Assembly: GCA_947457025.1 (NCBI GenBank)
Contig: CANGUI010000150.1
Span: 1-5,587, forward strand
Direction of reading: 5' to 3'
Length of the DNA stretch: 5,587 nt
Source: Flammeovirgaceae bacterium
GTDB lineage: Bacteria > Bacteroidota > Bacteroidia > Cytophagales > Cyclobacteriaceae
The first letter of the stretch is position 1. Every line of letters begins with the position of its first letter. The notes beneath the pieces are model-generated. The model saw only the letters and a program-made list of their open reading frames with translations. It had not been told where the DNA came from and did not search any database. Both the position numbers and the translations under genes were made by a program. Of the stretch, positions 1 through 5,587 are shown one piece after another.

Positions 1-775
1 CGGTGCATCGTCTGGAATTGGTGAAGCATTGGTATATGCACTGGCGAGCCACGGTGCCCAACTCATACTGTCGGCCCGCAGAAAAGACGAGTTGGAACGT
101 GTTAAGGGAAACTGCCCGCCAGATGTACAAGCGGGAATTAAAGTACTTCCGCTGGATCTTTCGCGTGGCGACACTCTCGCCCTGACGACAAAAGTTGCTA
201 TTCAACTGTTTGGCCGTATTGACGTACTCATCAACAACGGCGGGATCTCGCAGCGGAGTCTGGCTAAAGAAACCATCCTCGCCGTTGATCGCAGGCTGAT
301 GGAGGTGGACTATTTTGGTACGATTGCCTTGACCAAGTACCTGTTGCCACATTTCTACGAACAAAAATCTGGCCATGTAGTGACGATCAGCAGCGTCATG
401 GGAATCATCGGCACACCCTATCGGTCGGGATATGCTGCGGCCAAACATGCCTTGCACGGATTCTTCGACTCACTGCGAGCCGAAGTATGGAAAGATTGTC
501 CGACCATCTACATCACCCTTATCTGCCCGGGCTGGATTCGCACAAATGTAACCCTCAATGCCCTCACGGGCGACGGTACTGCACTGAATACGATGGATTC
601 CACCACTAACGAAGGTATGTTCGCGGACGAACTGGCCAGACGCGCCTTGCATGCCATAGCCCGCAAAAAAGAGGAAGTGTACATCGGTGGTGCGAAAGAA
701 GTGCTGGCGGTTTACCTGAAACGGTATCTGCCGGGGCTGTTCTCCCGCATCGTTCGCAAAGCAACCGTACGCTGA
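1..775 (+). CDS. Short-chain dehydrogenase/reductase (SDR), DHRS7-like, 5' partial
   Basis: Classical SDR oxidoreductase using NAD(P)H; substrate unknown. The reading frame is open from base 2 and begins inside the cofactor-binding motif (GASSGIGEAL), so only the start codon and a few N-terminal residues are missing. Seen in the sequence, numbering from the internal Met at base 29: the segment SARRK (residues 15-19), whose paired arginines after strand 2 suggest NADP(H) preference; NNGG (69-72) where most classical SDRs have NNAG; and the catalytic set Ser122, Tyr135 and Lys139 with the usual S-x12-Y-x3-K spacing. CPGWIRT (166-172) matches the conserved PG motif after strand 6. The block NNGGISQRSL closely resembles human DHRS7 as I recall it, and supports that subgroup rather than FabG. 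The C-terminus is basic (ends KATVR) and the preceding stretch is hydrophobic, possibly membrane-associated. The Met at base 29 is not the true start because the glycine-rich motif lies upstream of it. Family call is firm; substrate is open. Confidence 0.93.
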   Translation, partial: GASSGIGEALVYALASHGAQLILSARRKDELERVKGNCPPDVQAGIKVLPLDLSRGDTLALTTKVAIQLFGRIDVLINNGGISQRSLAKETILAVDRRLMEVDYFGTIALTKYLLPHFYEQKSGHVVTISSVMGIIGTPYRSGYAAAKHALHGFFDSLRAEVWKDCPTIYITLICPGWIRTNVTLNALTGDGTALNTMDSTTNEGMFADELARRALHAIARKKEEVYIGGAKEVLAVYLKRYLPGLFSRIVRKATVR

Positions 776-796
776 AAACTCCTGCATCTACCATTA

Positions 797-850
797 CCCG
801 AAACACTCCTGAGCGAAGAAAAGGAGAGCGGCAATACGGCCGGTTTCGGG
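797..850. other. Inverted repeat / predicted three-way-junction fold
   Basis: All pairs here are Watson-Crick. An outer 8-bp stem joins 797-804 (CCCGAAAC) with 843-850 (GTTTCGGG). Inside it are two hairpins: 806-810 with 822-826 (CTCCT/AGGAG, 11-base loop) and 829-832 with 839-842 (CGGC/GCCG, 6-base loop). The second hairpin abuts the outer stem directly, so the two could stack. It lies in the 120-base gap between the SDR gene and the permease gene. It might be a 3' structure of the SDR transcript, a weak terminator (a TTTT run follows at 858-861), or part of the permease leader. There is no strong U-tract directly after the stem. Found by eye; no folding energy was calculated and chance is possible. 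Confidence 0.4.
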
Positions 851-853
851 CTA

Positions 854-861
854 TAGGTTTT
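854..861 (+). promoter_or_regulatory. Weak candidate Bacteroidota -7 element for the permease gene
   Basis: TAGGTTTT matches the Bacteroidota -7 consensus TAnnTTTG at every fixed position except the last, and a G follows one base later. It would give a leader of about 30 bases before the ATG at 896. I see no TTG or TTTG at the expected -33 distance, so support is thin. Confidence 0.22.
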
Positions 862-895
862 GTTCCCCATCCTGAATACATTTCATCCGTTTAGC

Positions 896-1645
896 ATGGA
901 GCACCTGTGGGAATTTCTGGTGGTCATTCTGGTTGGCTTTGGGGCTGCATTTCTCAATACCGTAGGGGGTGGCGGATCTTTATTCAGCGTGCCCATTCTC
1001 ACGTTTCTGGGTTTACCGATTACGATCGCCAATGCCACCAGCCGCGTAGCCATTCTGTTTCAAAATGTTTTCGCTGTCTTTGGTTTTCGGAGCAAGGGTG
1101 TTGAACTGCCGTGGCCCTACAGTTTGTATCTCGGCATCGCCTCGCTGGGAGGAGGATTTCTGGGAGCGTGGCTGGCCAGCCGCATGAGCGACGAATCGTT
1201 CAAGCAACTGTTTGTGGTGGTCATGGTACTTTCCGTCATCATGATTGTGTGGGATCCGTTTCGCGCAAAAAACGGAGAACAACTCGGCCGAAGCCGCCAG
1301 ATTGTTGGAGGCATGCTGTTCTTTTTTATCGGAATATACGGCGGACTCGTGCAGGCGGGAATCGGATTTCTGGTCATCGCTGTGCTGAGTGGAATCAATA
1401 ACCTGAGCCTGGTGAAAAGCAATTATGTGAAAGTATTTGCCGCCATTGTGTACACCGGCATTTCTGTAGCCGTTTTTGCCTGGCAGGGGAAGATCCAGTG
1501 GCTCACCGGGGCGGTGTTGGCCATTGGCCATGCCTGGGGCGGATGGGTCGCCAGCCGCTGGAGCGTGAAGGCAGGCGAGCTTTGGATCAAGCGTGTGATG
1601 ATTGTCTCCGTATTGGCGATGGCCGTTGTGCTCTGGCTTTCCTGA
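896..1645 (+). CDS. TauE/SafE-family membrane permease (putative sulfite/organic anion exporter)
   Basis: A 249-residue, very hydrophobic inner-membrane protein of the TauE/SafE (former DUF81) family. Characterised members export sulfite, sulfoacetate or related anions, but substrates vary and none can be read here. The family's two-half architecture is visible: a glycine-rich first half with NTVGGGGSLFSVP (21-33) followed by ANATSR (45-50), and a second half with GIYGGLVQAGIGF (146-158), then NNLSLVKSN (168-176). Around eight membrane segments are likely, roughly 4-23, 30-60, 73-95, 101-119, 137-163 (probably two passes), 176-196, 201-220 and 230-248, separated by a basic loop near 122-135 (FRAKNGEQLGRSR). 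The ATG at 896 is preferred because the protein then begins directly at the first helix. An in-frame TTG at 860 would add 12 residues of no evident role. No Shine-Dalgarno sequence is seen, which is normal in Bacteroidota. Length fits the family. No sulfur-metabolism gene lies beside it, so the exporter role rests on family membership only. Confidence 0.9.
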   Translation: MEHLWEFLVVILVGFGAAFLNTVGGGGSLFSVPILTFLGLPITIANATSRVAILFQNVFAVFGFRSKGVELPWPYSLYLGIASLGGGFLGAWLASRMSDESFKQLFVVVMVLSVIMIVWDPFRAKNGEQLGRSRQIVGGMLFFFIGIYGGLVQAGIGFLVIAVLSGINNLSLVKSNYVKVFAAIVYTGISVAVFAWQGKIQWLTGAVLAIGHAWGGWVASRWSVKAGELWIKRVMIVSVLAMAVVLWLS

Positions 1646-1770
1646 ATGGAATGCCGTACAACCGACAACATCTGGTATTGCAGTCTTGCACCCAAAAACA
1701 ACTCGCAACAAAAGAAACGGATCACTGCCTGACCGAAGGTGCCGAAAGAAAAACCGATACCTTCTTCCGT

Positions 1771-1778
1771 TATCTTTG
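1771..1778 (+). promoter_or_regulatory. Bacteroidota -7 promoter element (TAnnTTTG) of the GH32 gene
   Basis: TATCTTTG is an exact match to TAnnTTTG, the -7 element read by the primary sigma factor of Bacteroidota. Only TTT separates it from the ATG at 1782. With the element centred near -7, transcription should begin at or within a few bases of 1782, giving a leaderless or nearly leaderless mRNA. No good TTG/TTTG -33 partner is visible around 1744-1751, so strength is uncertain. The rest of the 136-base gap (1646-1781) shows no convincing terminator or other site. Confidence 0.5.
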
Positions 1779-1781
1779 TTT

Positions 1782-3248
1782 ATGCGCATGATCAACTTGA
1801 AAAAAACATGGCCGATCGCAGTTGGCATCCTCCTGGCCGGAATGATGTCGTGCTCAAAAAAAGAGCCGGCCATGACTGCCGAAAGGTACAGACCGCGTTT
1901 CCATTTCACACCTCCCGCAAATTGGACCAATGATCCGAACGGTTTGGTGTTTTACGCAGGCGAGTACCACCTTTTTTATCAACATAATCCGCACGGCACT
2001 ACCTGGGGCCACATGAGTTGGGGACATGCCGTAAGTACCGACTTGTTACACTGGGAACATTTGCCCATCGCAATCCGCGAGTACCCCGACCCCGCCACAG
2101 GCGACAGCACGATGGTTTTTTCGGGGACCGTAGTGGTGGACAACAACAGCAGCGGCCTCTGTACCGGGCCCGACTGCCTGGTAGCGATTTTCACCTCTCA
2201 TGTTCATAAAGGCGGTGCAGGTTTGCGCCAGCACCAAAGCCTGGCCTTTAGCAACGACCGCGGCCGCACGTGGCAGTTGTACGACAAAAACCCAATCCTC
2301 GACATTCAACGAAAAGATTTTCGCGATCCAAAGGTATTCTGGCATGCCGCTACCAGCCGTTGGATCATGCTTGCCGTAGTTCCCGATCTTTTTAAAGTGC
2401 AGTTTTACGCATCTGCCAATCTGCGGGAATGGAACCTGCTTAGCGAATTTGGAAGTGCTGGCGACACCGCCCGGATTTGGGAGTGCCCGGATCTTTTTTC
2501 ATTACCGGTAACCAATGAAGCCAGCACCTCAAAATGGGTGCTCTCGTTATCGGGCAGCCACCCGCAGGGGCCCACCTACGTGGGCATGCAATACTTCATA
2601 GGCGATTTTGATGGCACAACCTTCACGACCACGCAAACGCAACCACGTTATGTGGATTACGGCAAAGACTTTTACGCGGGCATCGTGTTCAACAACGTGG
2701 CCGATAAAAGCATCATGCTGGGGTGGGTGAACAACTGGGCGTACGCGAATGATATTCCTACGGGTAGCTGGCGCGGTGCCATGTCGCTGCCGCGGATGCT
2801 CTCGCTCGCCCAAACGCCGGAAGGTGTGCGATTAAAACAGGAGTTCTGGCCCATTCCAGACACCTTGAAAATGCCGATCGACTGGGAGGAAATCTTCTCC
2901 GGATCTTTCGGGTTGGAAGCCACGCTTGAAGACGGTGGCACTCTGGAGTTGTTCAAAGCCGAAACCCAAACCACCCAAATTCATTACGAAAATGGACAGC
3001 TTTCGCTGGATCGACTCAAATCCCAGCCGTTGCATTTCCATCCATTATTCTCCAGTCGAGAAACGGTTGATATCGCTGGCCGGCCGGCCGCCATTACCCT
3101 ACAGGTTGTGGTCGATCAATCGATCATCGAAATACTCACTGCCGATGGGCTGTACGCCATCACCAACCAAGTCTTTCCCGAAACCAATGGCCGCATCGCC
3201 ATCAACGCGAGAACGCGCATCGCAAAGAGCTGGCAGTGGCGGCAATAA
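1782..3248 (+). CDS. GH32 family glycoside hydrolase lipoprotein (levanase/inulinase/invertase type)
   Basis: Hydrolyses beta-fructofuranosyl bonds in sucrose, levan or inulin with retention of configuration; which substrate cannot be told from sequence. The protein has 488 residues, normal for a single-module GH32. Residues 1-24 form a lipoprotein signal: basic start, hydrophobic core, then GMMSC with Cys24 as the lipidated residue. CSKKEP follows and resembles the Bacteroidota surface-export signal, so an outer-membrane, outward-facing enzyme is likely. The five-bladed propeller carries the three diagnostic acids: Asp51 in WTNDPNG (nucleophile), Asp182 in FRDPK (transition-state stabiliser) and Glu234 in WECPDLF (acid/base). 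WGHAVSTDLLHW (80-91) and FSG (113-115) are also typical. The C-terminal beta-sandwich ends with VDQSIIEI (444-451) and VFPE (464-467), usual for the family. The ATG at 1782 is preferred, with 1788 an alternative; the frame stays open further upstream but only inside the permease gene. No SusC/SusD-like or fructokinase gene adjoins it here. A strong terminator follows. Confidence 0.95.
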   Translation: MRMINLKKTWPIAVGILLAGMMSCSKKEPAMTAERYRPRFHFTPPANWTNDPNGLVFYAGEYHLFYQHNPHGTTWGHMSWGHAVSTDLLHWEHLPIAIREYPDPATGDSTMVFSGTVVVDNNSSGLCTGPDCLVAIFTSHVHKGGAGLRQHQSLAFSNDRGRTWQLYDKNPILDIQRKDFRDPKVFWHAATSRWIMLAVVPDLFKVQFYASANLREWNLLSEFGSAGDTARIWECPDLFSLPVTNEASTSKWVLSLSGSHPQGPTYVGMQYFIGDFDGTTFTTTQTQPRYVDYGKDFYAGIVFNNVADKSIMLGWVNNWAYANDIPTGSWRGAMSLPRMLSLAQTPEGVRLKQEFWPIPDTLKMPIDWEEIFSGSFGLEATLEDGGTLELFKAETQTTQIHYENGQLSLDRLKSQPLHFHPLFSSRETVDIAGRPAAITLQVVVDQSIIEILTADGLYAITNQVFPETNGRIAINARTRIAKSWQWRQ

Positions 3249-3260
3249 CGTAGAAAAACA

Positions 3261-3292
3261 AAAAAGCCTTTGATGTTCGTCAAAGGCTTTTT
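3261..3292. terminator. Bidirectional intrinsic terminator between GH32 gene and rpsJ
   Basis: A perfect 13-bp inverted repeat: 3261-3273 (AAAAAGCCTTTGA) pairs with 3280-3292 (TCAAAGGCTTTTT) around a six-base loop, TGTTCG. The A run on one arm and T run on the other give a U-tract on either strand. It starts 12 bases after the GH32 stop codon and ends 22 bases past the rpsJ stop, exactly where two convergent transcripts need to end. The rest of the 66-base gap holds nothing else I can recognise. Confidence 0.92.
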
Positions 3293-3314
3293 CAGTATTA
3301 ATAAAGGGTGTGTA

Positions 3315-3620
3315 CTACACTTTAATCTCCACATCAACGCCGCTCGGCAATTCCAGTTTCATCAACGCATCAACCGTTTTCGCGCTGTTGGAGTAAATAT
3401 CTACCAGCCGCTTATATGTGCAGAGCTGAAATTGCTCGCGTGATTTCTTGTTTACGTGGGGCGATCGCAACACGGTAAACTTTTCCTTTTCCGTCGGAAG
3501 CGGAATGGGTCCGCTAACCACAGCGCCGGTAGATTTGACTGCACGTACAATCTTCTCGGAGGACTTGTCCACCAGGTTGTGATCGTACGATTTCAATTTG
3601 ATTCGGATTTTCTGGTTCAT
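3315..3620 (-). CDS. rpsJ: 30S ribosomal protein S10
   Basis: Ribosomal protein S10 (uS10), 101 residues, a full-length component of the 30S head; in E. coli the same protein also pairs with NusB in transcription antitermination. Seen: [10 protein letters not shown] (5-14) at the N-terminus, [15 protein letters not shown] (37-51), the signature [12 protein letters not shown] (53-64), RLVDI (71-75) and KTVDAL (81-86), closely following the E. coli protein. It starts at ATG (3620-3618), 21 bases after the fusA stop codon, with no Shine-Dalgarno sequence in that spacer, and ends with TAG. It is co-oriented with fusA and almost certainly cotranscribed. In many bacteria rpsJ leads the S10 operon and is followed by rplC; here it is last, followed by a terminator and a convergent gene. 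Confidence 0.98.
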   Translation of the reverse strand: MNQKIRIKLKSYDHNLVDKSSEKIVRAVKSTGAVVSGPIPLPTEKEKFTVLRSPHVNKKSREQFQLCTYKRLVDIYSNSAKTVDALMKLELPSGVDVEIKV

Positions 3621-3641
3621 GATCTAAACGTCTTTTAGATG

Positions 3642-5587
3642 TTATTTGGCAGCCACAGCGCCTTTTGTTTCTTCAATTACTTTATCGGCCAGGTTCTTTG
3701 GTACAGGTGCATAGTGCGAGAACGTGAGCGTTGCAGAAGCGCGGCCGGAAGTGATCGTTCGCAAATCGGTTACGTATCCGAACAGTTCCTTCAGCGGCAC
3801 ATCCGCCTTGATCACCTGGGCACCACCGCGCGTGTCCATACCTTTCATGATCCCGCGTCTGCGGTTCAGATCACCCGTTACAGAACCCGTATATTCATCC
3901 GGCGAGATAACCTCAACACCCATGATCGGCTCGAGCAGAATCGGAGCGCATTTCGCAGCCGCTTCCTTAAATCCAATCCGGGCCGCCAATTCAAACGACA
4001 GTGAGTCGGAGTCTACATCATGGTACGAACCGTGGAACAACCGCACCGTCATGGAGTCAATCGGATAACCGGCTAACGGTCCGTTCGACATGCTTTGATC
4101 GAACCCTTTCTGCACAGCCGGGATAAATTCGCGGGGGATAACACCACCTACGATGTCGTTTACAAATTCCAGACCCGGTTTGTCGTCCGGTCCCAGTTCG
4201 CGTGGGCCAAGCTCAAACACGATATCGGCAAACTTACCACGGCCACCAGTCTGTTTCTTATATACTTCCTTGTGCTCAACTGACTTCGTGAGCGATTCTT
4301 TGTAGGCTACCTGAGGCGGGCCCTGGTTGATTTCTACCTTAAATTCGCGACGCAGGCGGTCGATGATGATTTCCAGGTGCAACTCGCCCATCCCGCGCAA
4401 AATTGTCTGCCCCGTTTCATGATCTGTGTTCACCCGAAGTGTAGGATCTTCTTCCACCAATTTCGAGATCGCAATTCCTAGCTTATCGGCATCAGCCTGT
4501 TTCTTCGGTTCGATCGCGTAACCGATAACGGGCTCAGGGAAAATCATGGATTCCAACACCACTGGACGCTTCTCATCGCATAGCGTATCTCCAGTTTTAA
4601 TGTCCTTAAAACCCACTACCGCACCAATATCTCCCGCCTGAAGGCGTTCAATCTGATTCTGCTTGTTGGCATGCATCTGGAACACGCGTGAGATGCGCTC
4701 TTTGTTGCCCGAGCGGGTATTCATGATGTATGAACCTGATTCCAGCACACCGGAATAGGCGCGCACGAAACACAGGCGGCCAACAAATGGGTCAGTTGCG
4801 ATTTTGAAGGCGAGACCAACAAATGGCTCCGCCTCGTTAGGACGAATTTCTACCTCGCTTTCATCATCCGGATTAGTACCGAAGATAACATCTTTATCCA
4901 GCGGAGAGGGGAGCAACTCCATCACATAATCGAGCATGGTTTGCACCCCCTTATTTTTAAATGATGAGCCGCATACCATCGGAACAATCTTCATATCCAC
5001 CACAGCCCGGCGAAGGGCATGGAGGATTTCCTGCTCCGTGATTGAATTGGGATCATCAAAAAACTTTTCGATCAGCGTCTCGTCATACTCGGCTACCGCT
5101 TCCAGCAGTTTCTCCCGGTATTCATAGGCCTCGTCTTTCATATCATCCGGAATAGGCACTACCTGATAGGTCATGCCCTTGTCTTCTTCGTTCCAGATGA
5201 TGCCCCGGTTATTCACCAAGTCAACAACACCTTTAAAATTATCCTCGGCACCAATCGGCAACTGCAACGCTACGGCTTTGCTGCCTAACTTCTCCTTTAC
5301 CTGTTTGCAAACGCCCAGAAAGTCGGCCCCGGACCGATCCATTTTATTTACGAAACCGATACGGGCAACTTTATAGTTGTCGGCCAGACGCCAGTTCGTT
5401 TCCGATTGAGGTTCTACCCCATCAACCGCGCTGAACAGAAAAACAAGGCCGTCCAACACGCGGAGTGAACGATTCACCTCTACGGTAAAGTCCACGTGGC
5501 CGGGGGTATCGATAATATTTACCTGGTATTTATTGTTCCGGTAATTCCAAAACACGGTGGTGGCGGCTGACGTGATGGTAATGCCGC
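3642..5587 (-). CDS. fusA: Translation elongation factor G, 5' partial
   Basis: Cytoplasmic GTPase that drives ribosomal translocation and, with ribosome recycling factor, subunit splitting. About 647 C-terminal residues are present. The start and P-loop lie beyond the window edge, roughly 50-60 residues judging from usual EF-G length. The frame stays open to the edge and reads [13 protein letters not shown], the conserved switch I region. Counting from that Gly: DTPGH (26-30, G3/switch II), NKMD (80-83, G4) and CGSSFKNKG (205-213, G5 region) complete the visible GTPase domain. Domain II starts near 253 (EPFVGLAFK), domain III near 343 and includes GMGELHLE (398-405), domain IV carries GSYHDVDS (519-526) with the tip histidine His522, and domain V has EPIMGVEV (552-559) and GDLNRRRG (571-578). 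The stop is TAA at 3644-3642. Intact and conserved throughout, it looks like the housekeeping EF-G, supported by its str-operon position with rpsJ directly downstream. rpsL and rpsG would be expected just upstream, outside the window. Confidence 0.98.
   Translation of the reverse strand, partial: GITITSAATTVFWNYRNNKYQVNIIDTPGHVDFTVEVNRSLRVLDGLVFLFSAVDGVEPQSETNWRLADNYKVARIGFVNKMDRSGADFLGVCKQVKEKLGSKAVALQLPIGAEDNFKGVVDLVNNRGIIWNEEDKGMTYQVVPIPDDMKDEAYEYREKLLEAVAEYDETLIEKFFDDPNSITEQEILHALRRAVVDMKIVPMVCGSSFKNKGVQTMLDYVMELLPSPLDKDVIFGTNPDDESEVEIRPNEAEPFVGLAFKIATDPFVGRLCFVRAYSGVLESGSYIMNTRSGNKERISRVFQMHANKQNQIERLQAGDIGAVVGFKDIKTGDTLCDEKRPVVLESMIFPEPVIGYAIEPKKQADADKLGIAISKLVEEDPTLRVNTDHETGQTILRGMGELHLEIIIDRLRREFKVEINQGPPQVAYKESLTKSVEHKEVYKKQTGGRGKFADIVFELGPRELGPDDKPGLEFVNDIVGGVIPREFIPAVQKGFDQSMSNGPLAGYPIDSMTVRLFHGSYHDVDSDSLSFELAARIGFKEAAAKCAPILLEPIMGVEVISPDEYTGSVTGDLNRRRGIMKGMDTRGGAQVIKADVPLKELFGYVTDLRTITSGRASATLTFSHYAPVPKNLADKVIEETKGAVAAK

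Noticed and set aside
29..31. ATG at 29 as the SDR start
   Set aside because: The in-frame codons before it encode the glycine-rich cofactor motif GASSGIG, so the gene begins before the window.
470..881. Two - strand frames (470-787 and 606-881) over the SDR 3' end
   Set aside because: They are antisense to conserved SDR sequence, overlap each other and have no recognisable motif.
860..895. TTG at 860 as the permease start
   Set aside because: The extra 12 residues show no feature of the family, the codon overlaps the possible -7 element, and the in-frame ATG at 896 leads straight into the first membrane helix.
1602..1781. N-terminal extension of the GH32 frame by 60 residues
   Set aside because: It would overlap the permease gene and place a non-signal-like stretch in front of an otherwise complete lipoprotein signal; the promoter element at 1771-1778 also favours a start at 1782 or 1788.
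1013..1930. 305-codon open frame on the - strand opposite the permease and the GH32 start
   Set aside because: It lies antisense to a clearly conserved TauE/SafE gene, has a His/Ser/Arg-rich composition typical of shadow frames and shows no recognisable domain.
3639..4068. + strand frames opposite the 3' part of fusA
   Set aside because: They are mirror frames of a highly conserved gene, with no start context or domain of their own.
5553..5555. GTG at 5555 as the fusA start
   Set aside because: Upstream codons continue the conserved EF-G switch I sequence ([10 protein letters not shown]), so the gene runs past the window edge.

Overview
The window looks like chromosome of a member of the Bacteroidota, possibly the Cytophagales. 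Several signs agree. The fusA and rpsJ proteins look Bacteroidota-like and lie next to each other without tufA. No start codon has a clear Shine-Dalgarno sequence. A TAnnTTTG-type promoter element sits directly in front of one gene. The encoded glycosidase has a lipoprotein signal followed by a Lys/Glu-rich stretch, as in surface lipoproteins of this phylum. Base composition is near 50% G+C by eye. The family-level placement is an inference.

Left half, + strand (1-3248): three genes that need not form one operon. The first is the 3' part of a short-chain dehydrogenase/reductase resembling the DHRS7 group (ends at 775). After a 120-base gap containing a predicted three-way-junction fold (797-850) comes a TauE/SafE-family membrane permease (896-1645). 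After a further 136-base gap is a complete GH32 fructan/sucrose hydrolase made as a lipoprotein (1782-3248). A Bacteroidota -7 element lies only three bases in front of its ATG, suggesting a leaderless transcript.

Right half, - strand (3315-5587): the distal end of the str ribosomal operon, transcribed toward the left. It has fusA (elongation factor G, N-terminus cut off by the window edge), 21 bases, then rpsJ (ribosomal protein S10). The two halves converge on a perfect 13-bp hairpin flanked by A and T runs (3261-3292), which should stop transcription from both sides.

The three left-hand genes have no evident shared pathway: one redox enzyme, one anion/sulfur-compound exporter candidate and one sugar hydrolase without SusC/SusD partners in view. 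I see no mobile element, CRISPR array, tRNA, rRNA or defence system, and nothing that amounts to a new multi-gene system. The points most worth a second look are the intergenic fold, the leaderless promoter arrangement and rpsJ ending its operon instead of leading into rplC.
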